A program made the translations under genes and the position numbers. DNA of 11,408 nucleotides, from the NCBI GenBank assembly GCA_964555935.1, contig CAZKUN010000280.1, positions 1-11,408 of the forward strand. Reading direction: 5' to 3'. Positions 1 to 6,263 of the stretch are shown here, piece by piece. How positions within the stretch are numbered: the first letter of the stretch is position 1; every line of letters starts with the position of its first letter. The notes under the pieces are model-generated. The model saw nothing but the letters and a program-made list of their open reading frames with translations. It searched no databases and had not been told where the DNA came from. Origin of the DNA: CAZKUN01 sp964555935 (lineage in GTDB: Bacteria; Armatimonadota; Zipacnadia; Zipacnadales; VGFC01).

Positions 1-1142
1 GAAGCGTGGTTGCGGATACCATCTTGGCGGAGTCGCTCATCGACCGCGGCCAGGGCCAGCTCCGTGGGAATGCCGACATTGTCGCGGATGACGGTCGGGG
101 CTGCACCCGTCCCGCCGCGGAAGCCGTCGAGGTAGACGTAATCCGCGCCCGCGCGAACGATGCCCGAGGCAATCGCGCCAACGTTGTGGACGGCCGCGAT
201 CTTGACACCCACGGGCTTCGTATACTCGGTGGCTTCCTTCAGCGCGTAGATCAGCTGGCGGAGGTCCTCGATGGAGTAGATGTCGTGGTGTGGCGCGGGA
301 CTGAGCGCGTCGGACCCGACGGGGATCATGCGCGTCCCGGCGATATCAGATGTGACCTTGCGCCCCGGCAGATGTCCGCCGATCCCGGGCTTGGCGCCCT
401 GGCCGACCTTGATCTCCACCATGCGCGAGTTCTGCAGATAGCCCTCATGAACGCCGAACCGGCCCGAGGCGCACTGGACGATCGCGCAATCCGCATAGTC
501 AACGAGGCTCTCGTGTAGGCCACCCTCACCCGTGTTCCAGAGGATGCCGAGCTTCTTCGCCGCCATGGCGATGGATGTCTGAGCGTTAAGGCTGATCGAT
601 CCGAGAGACATGCCGCCGAAGACGATAGGCGTGCTGAGTTCCACCTGGGGCGCGAACTCCGTCCTGAGCGTCTCTTTGCCGTCGGGTCCCGTGACGATCT
701 CAACCTGGTCGGGCTTGCGGCCGATGAACGTGCGCAGCTCCATCGGTTCGCGCAAGGGGTCGATCGACGGGTTCGTGACCTGGCAAGCATCGAGGAGCAT
801 GTTGTCCCAGAGCACGTTCCAGGGCTTGTCGTTGCCCATTGCGCTCAGGAGAACGCCCCCGCTTTCGGACTGGCGAACGATCCGCTTCTGCGCGGCAACG
901 CTCCAGACATCGTGGCTCTGCTGAGCGTGCTCGTTGCGCTCAATCTCGATGCACTCCTGCGGGCAGTGGATCGTGCAGAAGTGACACGCCACGCAGTGGT
1001 TCTCGCTGGGGACCACGCGCTCGGAGAAATCGAGAGCGTCGAAACCGCACCCCATAACGCAACGCTTGCAGCGGATGCACTTGTCGTGATCCACCACAGG
1101 AATGAACTCGCGTGCTACGTTGGATTTCTGTGAGAGCCTCAT
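1..1142 (-). CDS. gltB2: Glutamate synthase FMN-domain subunit with N-terminal 2[4Fe-4S] ferredoxin (3' end outside window)
   Basis: The first 380 codons are present and the C-terminus lies beyond the left edge. Residues 1-66 form a bacterial-type 2[4Fe-4S] ferredoxin domain: C22, C25, C28, C32 and C50, C53, C56, C60 followed by Pro. From about residue 175 the Glu_synthase (PF01645) barrel begins, with GGMSLGSIS (176-184), NTGEGG (203-208), GQGAKPGIGG (247-256) and, further on, SPAPHHDIYSIEDL, VKIAAVHNVGAIASG and DGFRGGTGAAP. This family transfers ammonia, channelled from the glutaminase part, to 2-oxoglutarate and reduces the imine with FMN and Fe-S clusters to give glutamate; it is cytoplasmic. 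The ferredoxin head with no fused amidotransferase is the archaeal-type, split arrangement. The ATG has GGAG 10 nt upstream, and the gene follows the amidotransferase gene by 71 bp. A ferredoxin head suggests electrons come from Fe-S partners, possibly the upstream HdrB-HdrC-like protein (inference). The family is clear; symbol usage varies. Confidence 0.93.
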   Translation of the reverse strand, partial: MRLSQKSNVAREFIPVVDHDKCIRCKRCVMGCGFDALDFSERVVPSENHCVACHFCTIHCPQECIEIERNEHAQQSHDVWSVAAQKRIVRQSESGGVLLSAMGNDKPWNVLWDNMLLDACQVTNPSIDPLREPMELRTFIGRKPDQVEIVTGPDGKETLRTEFAPQVELSTPIVFGGMSLGSISLNAQTSIAMAAKKLGILWNTGEGGLHESLVDYADCAIVQCASGRFGVHEGYLQNSRMVEIKVGQGAKPGIGGHLPGRKVTSDIAGTRMIPVGSDALSPAPHHDIYSIEDLRQLIYALKEATEYTKPVGVKIAAVHNVGAIASGIVRAGADYVYLDGFRGGTGAAPTVIRDNVGIPTELALAAVDERLRQDGIRNHA

Positions 1143-1158
1143 GAGTCTTACACTCCGA

Positions 1159-1173
1159 GGGACGCGTCGTCCC
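1159..1173. other. Small inverted repeat in the gltB1-gltB2 gap
   Basis: GGGACG and CGTCCC arms of 6 bp flank three bases in the 71 bp gap between the two glutamate synthase genes, about 17 nt before the gltB2 start codon. No T-run follows on either strand, so it does not look like an intrinsic terminator. It could be a small mRNA hairpin affecting processing or translation, or chance in GC-rich DNA. Confidence 0.25.
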
Positions 1174-1213
1174 TGTTATTGCGCGCGACGGTCGGCAGGT
1201 TTGGAGCCGCGAC

Positions 1214-2305
1214 CTATTTCTCGACGTCGTCGTTGAGCCAAGTGATGACCGGGTGACCCGCCTGAGGTGTCCAGACCTTCTCAGGTGAGGGCTCCATGAC
1301 GCGGATGGCGGCTTCCTCACTGGCGACGTAGACCATGTCGTCCTTCTCCGCCGCCACCATGGGGCGGAGCTTGATGCGATCGTTGAAGCCGACCAGGCCA
1401 CGAGAATGGCCGAAGAGGATCGCGAACGGACCGTTCACCGACGCGGGCGCGTACGCGATGCGCAATGCCTCGAGGATCTTCCTCTCTTCGGAGTCCATAT
1501 CGGGCCGGTCGATTGTCTTCCAGAACGGCGGCGCCAGAGCCTGACACGCGCGCTCAATGCTTAGCCCATGCCGTCGGATCAGGAGGTCCAGCAAATATAC
1601 CATGACCTCCGTGTCCGTGTGCATGTTGCACTTGTAGCCGAACATCTCCAGGTAGCGCTTGTTGATCCCGTACGAGGAGATCTCGCCGTTGTGCACGATG
1701 GAGTAATCGAGCAGGCAGAACGGGTGCGCCCCGCCCCACCAGGCCTGCGTGTTCGTTGGGAAGCGCCCGTGCGCCGTCCAAATGTAGGCGCCATACTCAT
1801 CGAGCTTGAAGAAGCGGCCGACATCCTCGGCGTAGCCAACTGCCTTGAACGCGCCCATGTTCTTGCCGGATGAGAAGATGTATGCGTTGTCGATCTCATC
1901 GTTGACGTGCATTACCGCGTCGCGGACGCAGTCGTCATCCGTGCGGTCAGTGCCCCCCGCGCTCTTGGGCGTCACGAAGTAACGCCACAGCCCTGGCGGA
2001 TCGCTGATCTCCGGTTGGGGCGCCGTGGGAATGATCTCCGCGTGCTTGATGGCGAACTGGCCTCGGAGGTAGTCCTCGGTGAGGTCTTGTGCCTTCGGAT
2101 CGTAGTACATTGCGTGCACGGCATACTGATCCGCGTAGTCGGGGTAGATTCCATACCCCGCAAAGCCGCCGCCGAGGCCGTTGCCGCGATCGTGCAGACA
2201 CGCGATGCTCTCGATAGGCACTTCACCGGAGATCTTCTTCCCCGTCTTGCTGATCAGCCCGGCCAATCCGCAGCCGGAGATCTCTTTGCTCCATCGATGG
2301 CTCAA
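1214..2305 (-). CDS. gltB1: Glutamate synthase class II glutamine amidotransferase subunit
   Basis: This is a stand-alone N-terminal-nucleophile (Ntn) glutaminase, the ammonia-producing part of a split glutamate synthase (COG0067-like; relatives include GlxB). It hydrolyses glutamine and passes ammonia to the FMN subunit encoded next. Numbered from the TTG start, visible features are the nucleophile region SGCGLAG (Cys12), AHGRFPTNT (178-186), AHPF, HNGEIS (205-210, the Asn-Gly oxyanion pair), HTDTEV (Asp231) and, near the end, a GPFA...LRP...ASEEA block. These match the GltB pattern R-F-S-T-N-T / H-N-G-E-I / S-D. The Cys is not residue 2, so a short propeptide would have to be removed, as in bacterial GltB. 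TTG at 2305 is chosen because GGAGG lies 8 nt upstream; an in-frame GTG at 2320 (368 residues) lacks a good ribosome site. At about 363 residues it is longer than many GlxB-type proteins because of an insert between residues about 75 and 170. Confidence 0.92.
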   Translation of the reverse strand: MSHRWSKEISGCGLAGLISKTGKKISGEVPIESIACLHDRGNGLGGGFAGYGIYPDYADQYAVHAMYYDPKAQDLTEDYLRGQFAIKHAEIIPTAPQPEISDPPGLWRYFVTPKSAGGTDRTDDDCVRDAVMHVNDEIDNAYIFSSGKNMGAFKAVGYAEDVGRFFKLDEYGAYIWTAHGRFPTNTQAWWGGAHPFCLLDYSIVHNGEISSYGINKRYLEMFGYKCNMHTDTEVMVYLLDLLIRRHGLSIERACQALAPPFWKTIDRPDMDSEERKILEALRIAYAPASVNGPFAILFGHSRGLVGFNDRIKLRPMVAAEKDDMVYVASEEAAIRVMEPSPEKVWTPQAGHPVITWLNDDVEK

Positions 2306-2313
2306 ATCACTCG

Positions 2314-2318
2314 CCTCC
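2314..2318 (-). promoter_or_regulatory. Ribosome binding site that decides the gltB1 start
   Basis: GGAGG on the minus strand sits 8 nt before TTG at 2305 and only 2 nt inside the alternative GTG at 2320. Its spacing therefore favours the TTG start and a propeptide of 11 residues before the catalytic Cys. Confidence 0.6.
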
Positions 2319-2351
2319 ACGTCCCGTCAGGTTGCTGCAGGTCTACTCTGT

Positions 2352-2372
2352 CGACGGGCTGGAAGCCCGTCG
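2352..2372. repeat. Palindromic intergenic repeat, unit 1
   Basis: Perfect 9 bp arms (CGACGGGCT and AGCCCGTCG) around a 3-base loop GGA, followed by CTACG. The form 'GACGGGCTGGAAGCCCGTC' resembles a short dispersed repeat I recall from intergenic DNA of Planctomycetota- and Armatimonadota-like genomes. It lies between the HdrB-HdrC-like gene and gltB1, within the transcription unit. It could be a REP-like element, an mRNA-stabilising hairpin or a processing site. Dispersion cannot be shown from one window. Confidence 0.6.
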
Positions 2373-2416
2373 CTACGCGGCTATGAGTTGGTCTCAGAAC
2401 CCTAACAACTGGGCCC

Positions 2417-2436
2417 GTCGAAGCTAGAGCTTCGAC
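2417..2436. repeat. Palindromic intergenic repeat, unit 2
   Basis: GTCGAAGC and GCTTCGAC arms (8 bp) flank TAGA, with GGG upstream and CCC downstream able to extend the stem across a CCC bulge. It sits 45 bp from unit 1, just after the stop codon of the HdrB-HdrC-like gene. No T-run follows on the minus strand, so terminator function is unlikely. Units 1 and 2 share the core CGACGGGC when unit 2 is read on the minus strand, which suggests a paired repeat. The rest of the 2321-2459 gap holds no gene. Confidence 0.5.
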
Positions 2437-2459
2437 CCACGGGGGTTTTGAAACCGCCT

Positions 2460-3782
2460 CTAGTCTTCGTCGTCGCCCAGCACGGTTGAGAGTTCCTTGG
2501 CGCCCGCGGTATCGACGTCGGGCAGGCCAAGCTTCTTCCGCTGCGCTTTGGACGGTTTCGTCAGCTTGCCGGTCTTCCTGAAGGCGTCGAGTCCGGCGGC
2601 GATGGCCTTCGGCGCGTAGCCGCGCTCGATCGCGAGGGTCTTCAGCGCCTTCATCGGCTCGACCATCCCAAACCGCTGGAAGCAGCGTTCCTGACACTCG
2701 TAGCACTCCAGGCAATGCCAGATGTGCTCGCTGTCGAGGACCTCATCAACCCGTCCCTCGACGATGGCTTCCATCAGTTCGAACGGCGAGTACTCCTCGT
2801 CGACGCGGTGCGCGGCGCAGATATCGGTGCAAGCCCGGCACTCGAGACACTTGCGCATCGCCGCCATATCGAGGCCCTCGAGCACCTCGACGGACTTCTT
2901 GGCGTGCTCGACCCACCCGTGGGCTCGCTCCTCGATCGGCACGCGATGCATGTCCAGAGCAAGCTCGTCAGCCGGGATGCCCATCGACAGCGCCATCAGC
3001 TCCATGAGATACGCGACCGGCGTGTCGAACTGCTCGCCATCGCGGCGGAAGCTGAACTGCTGGATGTCATACTGCATGAAACACGCTGGGCACGTCACGC
3101 ACAGACAGTCGACTTCGGTCGCGCGCATCTCAACCAGCTTGTCGCGGGTGAGTTTCGCCGCGGCCTTGGTGAGGCCAGCCGTGTTCTGCGTTCCGCCGCA
3201 GCACAAGAGCTTGGTCTCGTAGTCGATCGACTCCGCGCCGATCGCCTCGATGATGGAATCAAACTTCTTCGGGCTGAGCGGATCATCGGCGTTGACATCC
3301 ACGCTGGGGCGAGTCTGGTGACAGCCCGCGTGCGTGGCGACCTTGAGACCCTTAAGCGGGAACTCAACGTGCTTCTTGATGTAATCGACACCGAGTTCGT
3401 CAAAGAGGAGGTCCAGCAGGTGAAACACCTTCGTCGTGCCACGGTAAACGCGCCCGACCTTGGCCAGCTTGCGATTGACTTCCTCGCGGAGTTCGCGATC
3501 GAGTGACAGCTCGCGCGCCGCCCCGGCGAGCGACCCAACGCACCCATTGCACGGGCTGAAGAGGTCGACCCCGGCTTCCTCAGCAACGCTGAGGTTCCTG
3601 GCGGCCGCGACGAGCCAGGTAAGATGCGAGTCGATCTTGACGACGGACTTCTCAGGGCAACACGTCAGCGCGTCGAGGTCGGCGAATTCGATGCCGAGTT
3701 TATCGAGGACGAGACGCGTGGACTTCTCCATGAACGGGAAGCGCCCAGCGATGAAGCATCCCCAAAATGCTCCGAGAGCCAT
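2460..3782 (-). CDS. HdrB-HdrC-like fusion: CCG-domain and [4Fe-4S] oxidoreductase subunit
   Basis: This 440-residue protein has two complete CCG motifs of the HdrB/SdhE type: C9-X31-C41C42-X35-C78-X2-C81 and C154-X39-C194C195-X35-C231-X2-C234. In HdrB these ligate two non-cubane [4Fe-4S] clusters where a disulfide is reduced. An HdrC-like tail follows with two CxxCxxCxxxC motifs (C312, C315, C318, C322 and C357, C360, C363, C367). The order B then C is the reverse of HdrD and GlcF, where the ferredoxin part comes first. There is no signal peptide or membrane segment, so it should be soluble and cytoplasmic. The ATG at 3782 is chosen because HdrB proteins start just before their first CCG Cys and AAGG lies 9 nt upstream. 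It heads the cluster with gltB1 and gltB2, suggesting it feeds or withdraws electrons from glutamate synthase (inference). Redox partner and substrate are unknown; other thiol/disulfide or ferredoxin-linked roles are possible. Confidence 0.88.
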   Translation of the reverse strand: MALGAFWGCFIAGRFPFMEKSTRLVLDKLGIEFADLDALTCCPEKSVVKIDSHLTWLVAAARNLSVAEEAGVDLFSPCNGCVGSLAGAARELSLDRELREEVNRKLAKVGRVYRGTTKVFHLLDLLFDELGVDYIKKHVEFPLKGLKVATHAGCHQTRPSVDVNADDPLSPKKFDSIIEAIGAESIDYETKLLCCGGTQNTAGLTKAAAKLTRDKLVEMRATEVDCLCVTCPACFMQYDIQQFSFRRDGEQFDTPVAYLMELMALSMGIPADELALDMHRVPIEERAHGWVEHAKKSVEVLEGLDMAAMRKCLECRACTDICAAHRVDEEYSPFELMEAIVEGRVDEVLDSEHIWHCLECYECQERCFQRFGMVEPMKALKTLAIERGYAPKAIAAGLDAFRKTGKLTKPSKAQRKKLGLPDVDTAGAKELSTVLGDDED

Positions 3783-3818
3783 GGGGTACCGCCTTTCCGT
3801 GCCATGACGGCGCAAAAT

Positions 3819-3842
3819 GGGCGCCCCGGATGTCGGGCGCCC
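3819..3842. promoter_or_regulatory. Hairpin in the leader of the hdr-glt cluster
   Basis: GGGCGCCC occurs twice, 8 bases apart, giving an 8 bp all-GC stem with loop CGGATGTC (each arm is also self-complementary). It lies about 37-60 nt upstream of the ATG at 3782, inside the predicted leader. Without a following T-run it is not a standard terminator. It could be a regulatory leader structure or a protein-binding site. Confidence 0.4.
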
Positions 3843-3904
3843 CAATTCGCCGGCTAGGTGTATTGAGAGTGCTGCGGTCACGTTGCGAGTCGGGTTGCGT
3901 CCGG

Positions 3905-3917
3905 TGGTGCAGCACCA
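3905..3917. promoter_or_regulatory. Short palindrome just downstream of the predicted transcription start
   Basis: TGGTGC-A-GCACCA is a perfect 6 bp inverted repeat about 26-38 nt downstream of the expected start of the predicted promoter. The position fits an operator or a small hairpin, but a 13-base palindrome can arise by chance. Confidence 0.25.
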
Positions 3918-3949
3918 TCCGCTACTCGGCACTTAATTGCGGAAACGCC

Positions 3950-3979
3950 ATTGTACTCGCGGTCGTTCCGGCGTATCAA
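3950..3979 (-). promoter_or_regulatory. Probable sigma70-type promoter of the hdr-gltB1-gltB2 cluster
   Basis: On the minus strand TTGATA (3979-3974) and TACAAT (3955-3950) are separated by 18 bases; each hexamer matches its consensus at five of six positions. Transcription would start near 3943, leaving a leader of about 160 nt before the ATG at 3782. The surrounding 3783-4127 stretch (345 bp) has no convincing gene on either strand; it holds this promoter and the leader inverted repeats. Confidence 0.5.
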
Positions 3980-4103
3980 GCCCTATGGCACCGAGCACTT
4001 CCGGTCGTTTTCCGGTCCAGGACCCAAGACGGACGATATCCGGCGGCCCCGGCACCCCCAATATGCCCCAAACAGGGGGAATCCAGCGTCACACCGGCAA
4101 TCA

Positions 4104-4121
4104 GACGGCAAAATCGCCGTC
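4104..4121 (-). terminator. Possible terminator hairpin after the carboxypeptidase-regulatory-like lipoprotein gene
   Basis: GACGGC and GCCGTC form a 6 bp stem with loop AAAATC, beginning 6 nt beyond the stop codon of the gene at 4128-5240. The position is right for a terminator, but no T-tract follows on the minus strand, so it may act only as a 3' stabilising hairpin. Confidence 0.3.
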
Positions 4122-4127
4122 CTGCCG

Positions 4128-5240
4128 CTAATCGGTCAATGGCACCGGAACAGGTCCCGGTCCTGGGCCTGGTGGCGGCGGAGGCGGAGCGGTCCACTTG
4201 GCTAGCTGGAAATCGCGAGCGGTCGTCGCGTCCTTCCGGACGGTCACATCGCCGCCGGCCCACTCGTACCCGTCGATCCAGACCTCGATGAAGTGCGTCC
4301 CGGTCGGCACGTTCAGACTGTACTGGCCCTGGCTATCCGTCAGCGTCGTGAAGACATCCATTTCAAACCATGGCGGATGGTAGTCCGGTGATGCGGGGTC
4401 GGATGCATCCATGGGGCAGGGCCCGCCTCCGGCCCCACACGGGATGGGCCACGGGATCGGCCACGGGCGGTTGGTGCTGACCGTGATCTCAGCGCCCGCG
4501 AGCGGCCCAGCGCCATCGCCAACCACCGTGCCTGAGACCGTGCCTATGCCACCCTCCGGCTTCGTGAGGAGCTGGAAATCCGCCGCGGCAGTCTGTCCGG
4601 GAGCCACATGCACGAACTGAACGGCAGGCAGGTAACCGGGAACAATGACGCTGACGTCGTACATCCCCGGCGGGACGGCCTTCATCGCATACGCTCCACC
4701 ATCGTCCGTGAACGCGCTAATGGCCATCCGGATCGGACCGCCATCACCACGCATGGGCGGCATGGGAGGCGTTGAGCCGCCGCCGCCCTGAGCCGGGGCA
4801 AGGAAGATCGCCGGGCTGGCGATGACCTCGACTCCTTCGGCCGGGCCAAGTGTCCCGGCATCATCCTTAAGAACGATGCCGGCAATCTGACCTCCGACTC
4901 CGGGCGAGATCCTGCCGATGCGCGCGCGGCGTCCAGGCTCAACATTAATCGGCACGTATCCGCCCTCGGCGCCGCCCGGGCCGATGCAGCCGATCGTGTG
5001 CGGGCCAGGCCGGAGGTTCCGGATAACAAAATCACCGTTTGGCCCGGGTCTCGTCGCCACGGGGCGCCCGTCGACCGTGAGCGTGTACGCGGTCGGATCG
5101 GCGACCCCAGTGATCGTTCCAGACGCCTCACCCGTGGTATTGGGCGGATCCGGCGGCGCGATGCCTCCCCCGCTCCCTCCACAGCCGATTGGCACTGACA
5201 GCAGCGCGACGGCCACGGCAACGCAGATGGGTCGTGTCAT
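4128..5240 (-). CDS. Lipoprotein with three carboxypeptidase-regulatory-like domains
   Basis: This 370-residue protein starts with a lipoprotein signal: R3, a hydrophobic run 5-18 and a lipobox-like PIGC (Cys20), then a Gly-rich spacer. Three beta-sandwich repeats of the CarboxypepD_reg/Big type (PF13620-like) follow at about 38-110, 115-225 and 231-347. Each ends in the pattern 'G-xY-x(4)-P-x-G-x-Y/H'; examples are GAYAMKAVPPGMYDVSV, then GQYSLNVPTGTHFIEV and DFQL closings. Repeats 2 and 3 carry Gly/Pro-rich insertions (about 148-168 and 258-290; the second has two Cys and a WPIPWPIP run). The tail 350-370 is polyproline. It should be anchored at a membrane and exposed outside the cytoplasm, as a structural or binding protein rather than an enzyme; no ligand can be inferred. 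GGAGG lies 6 nt before the ATG. It follows the HAD gene by 70 bp on the same strand, possibly in one operon, without obvious functional kinship. Confidence 0.82.
   Translation of the reverse strand: MTRPICVAVAVALLSVPIGCGGSGGGIAPPDPPNTTGEASGTITGVADPTAYTLTVDGRPVATRPGPNGDFVIRNLRPGPHTIGCIGPGGAEGGYVPINVEPGRRARIGRISPGVGGQIAGIVLKDDAGTLGPAEGVEVIASPAIFLAPAQGGGGSTPPMPPMRGDGGPIRMAISAFTDDGGAYAMKAVPPGMYDVSVIVPGYLPAVQFVHVAPGQTAAADFQLLTKPEGGIGTVSGTVVGDGAGPLAGAEITVSTNRPWPIPWPIPCGAGGGPCPMDASDPASPDYHPPWFEMDVFTTLTDSQGQYSLNVPTGTHFIEVWIDGYEWAGGDVTVRKDATTARDFQLAKWTAPPPPPPGPGPGPVPVPLTD
4441..4464. repeat. Two-copy 12 bp tandem repeat inside the lipoprotein gene
   Basis: GGGATGGGCCAC is followed directly by GGGATCGGCCAC (one mismatch). 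It encodes the repeated PWPI unit in the insertion of the third domain. A multiple of three keeps the frame, which suggests slippage-driven length variation in a tolerant loop. Confidence 0.6.
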
Positions 5241-5310
5241 GTTCGCCCTCCGTATGGCGCTTCACGTGCGTCAGTATTGCGGCGAGCCCACTGGGCGCCC
5301 CGTTCCGAGG

Positions 5311-5976
5311 TCACGTGCCGGCCAGGCGCTCTGCATCCGCAAGCGAGACATCAGCCAGGTTGTCGACGACGATGTCGGCCAAGGTGAGTTCACCGGCATC
5401 AACCGTCGTCATCACCGCGATACAGGGACATCCCGCTGACTTCGCCGACCGGACCCCGACGGGAGCATCTTCGAACGCGACGCAGCGTCGAGGGGGGATG
5501 CCCAACTTGGTCGCCGCCAGCATGTAGATCTGAGGATCGGGCTTCTTCAGCGTGACATCGTCGCCGGTGATGACCACATCGAACCAGCCGAGATCCAATC
5601 CCGTGCCACGTATCACTGGGAATTGCTTGGCTTTCTGGCCCGATGTTGCGATTGCCAGGCTGACATCGGGATGCTCGCGTGCGGCTGCGATGAGTTCCGA
5701 GACGCCCGGAGCGGCGGGGAGTGGCTCTGATTGGAGCAAGTCGAAGAAGTTCTTCGCCCGTTGGTCAACCGCGCGTTGCGTCTCGATGGTGACCCCGTGT
5801 TTCTCGGCGACGCCCTCCACGTAGCGCTCATCACCCGTGCCCACGAATGGGCGGAAGTCCTCAGGATCGACAGCCACGCCGTAGAGTTGCTCGAACATCA
5901 GGACGCTGGCCTTCGCGTTGAGCACTTCCGTATCCGCGATGACACCGTCAACGTCAAATACAAGGGCCCACGTCAC
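5311..5976 (-). CDS. HAD-superfamily hydrolase, beta-phosphoglucomutase-like
   Basis: A 221-residue cytoplasmic HAD phosphatase/phosphomutase (subfamily IA, COG0637-like). All four motifs are visible: motif I FDVDGVIADTE with nucleophile Asp8 and acid/base Asp10, motif II IATSG (Thr111/Ser112), motif III Lys145 in LKKPDPQIY, and motif IV FEDAPVGV with Glu169 and Asp170. An alpha-helical cap lies between about 17 and 85, as in beta-phosphoglucomutase and sugar-phosphate phosphatases. Length is normal for the family. The start is GTG at 5976, with AAGGAG 9 nt upstream; motif I then begins at residue 7, as expected. The open frame continues upstream to 6495 but that extension has no HAD character. 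Substrate specificity cannot be read from the sequence; a hexose phosphate is the usual guess. It is divergent from the sugar-related plus-strand cluster across a 287 bp gap. Confidence 0.9.
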   Translation of the reverse strand: MTWALVFDVDGVIADTEVLNAKASVLMFEQLYGVAVDPEDFRPFVGTGDERYVEGVAEKHGVTIETQRAVDQRAKNFFDLLQSEPLPAAPGVSELIAAAREHPDVSLAIATSGQKAKQFPVIRGTGLDLGWFDVVITGDDVTLKKPDPQIYMLAATKLGIPPRRCVAFEDAPVGVRSAKSAGCPCIAVMTTVDAGELTLADIVVDNLADVSLADAERLAGT

Positions 5977-6263
5977 GGGATGTCGCTCCTTCGGTGCGGC
6001 ATGCGCGACTGCAAGTATTGCTGAGTCCTTTCGACGGGGGGGCAGAGGTACCTCCGGGAAGGAAATCGCATTAAGGTATCCGGACAGTTGGCGAGGAACC
6101 AATGCGAGTCGCCGCACGCCGCCGATGATTGTGGGAACACCAGAGCGACCGCGTTGCGTTGGAGACGGTAGACGACGCTGTACCCATGGGGCGCCGTGGG
6201 GGGCCGTATGCCCGCCGAGAGGCAGCGGGGCAAGCTGCCAGGCGGCGAAGGAAGGGAATTGCC
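5977..6263. other. Divergent intergenic region between HAD and HEAT-lipoprotein genes
   Basis: These 287 bp separate two genes read outward and should hold promoters for both, but no hexamer pair on either strand is convincing. A perfect 10 bp palindrome, GAGGTACCTC, lies at 6045-6054 and could be an operator. Open frames crossing the region from both genes lack family similarity and good ribosome sites, so I treat it as non-coding. Confidence 0.5.
5986..5991 (-). promoter_or_regulatory. Ribosome binding site fixing the GTG start of the HAD gene
   Basis: AAGGAG on the minus strand lies 9 nt before GTG at 5976. It supports the short 221-residue protein over the much longer open frame that extends to 6495. 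Confidence 0.7.

Noticed and set aside
6..518. 170-codon plus-strand open frame at the left edge
   Set aside because: Antisense to the glutamate synthase FMN barrel, whose motifs are clear on the minus strand.
2715..3506. 263-codon plus-strand open frame antisense to the HdrB-HdrC-like gene
   Set aside because: The minus strand encodes an unmistakable CCG/Fe-S protein; the plus-strand product has no family motifs and is a GC-rich shadow frame.
3819..3843. GGGCGCCCC direct repeat read as a repeat array or CRISPR-like element
   Set aside because: Only two copies 16 bp apart; better explained as one hairpin because each arm is self-complementary.
3783..3932. Fifty-codon upstream extension of the HdrB-HdrC-like gene
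   Set aside because: HdrB-type proteins begin just before the first CCG Cys; the extension covers the leader hairpins and has low-complexity composition.
6129..6263. Upstream start for the HEAT lipoprotein
   Set aside because: It would bury the lipoprotein signal peptide 45 residues inside; ATG 6264 has a good ribosome site and starts at the signal.
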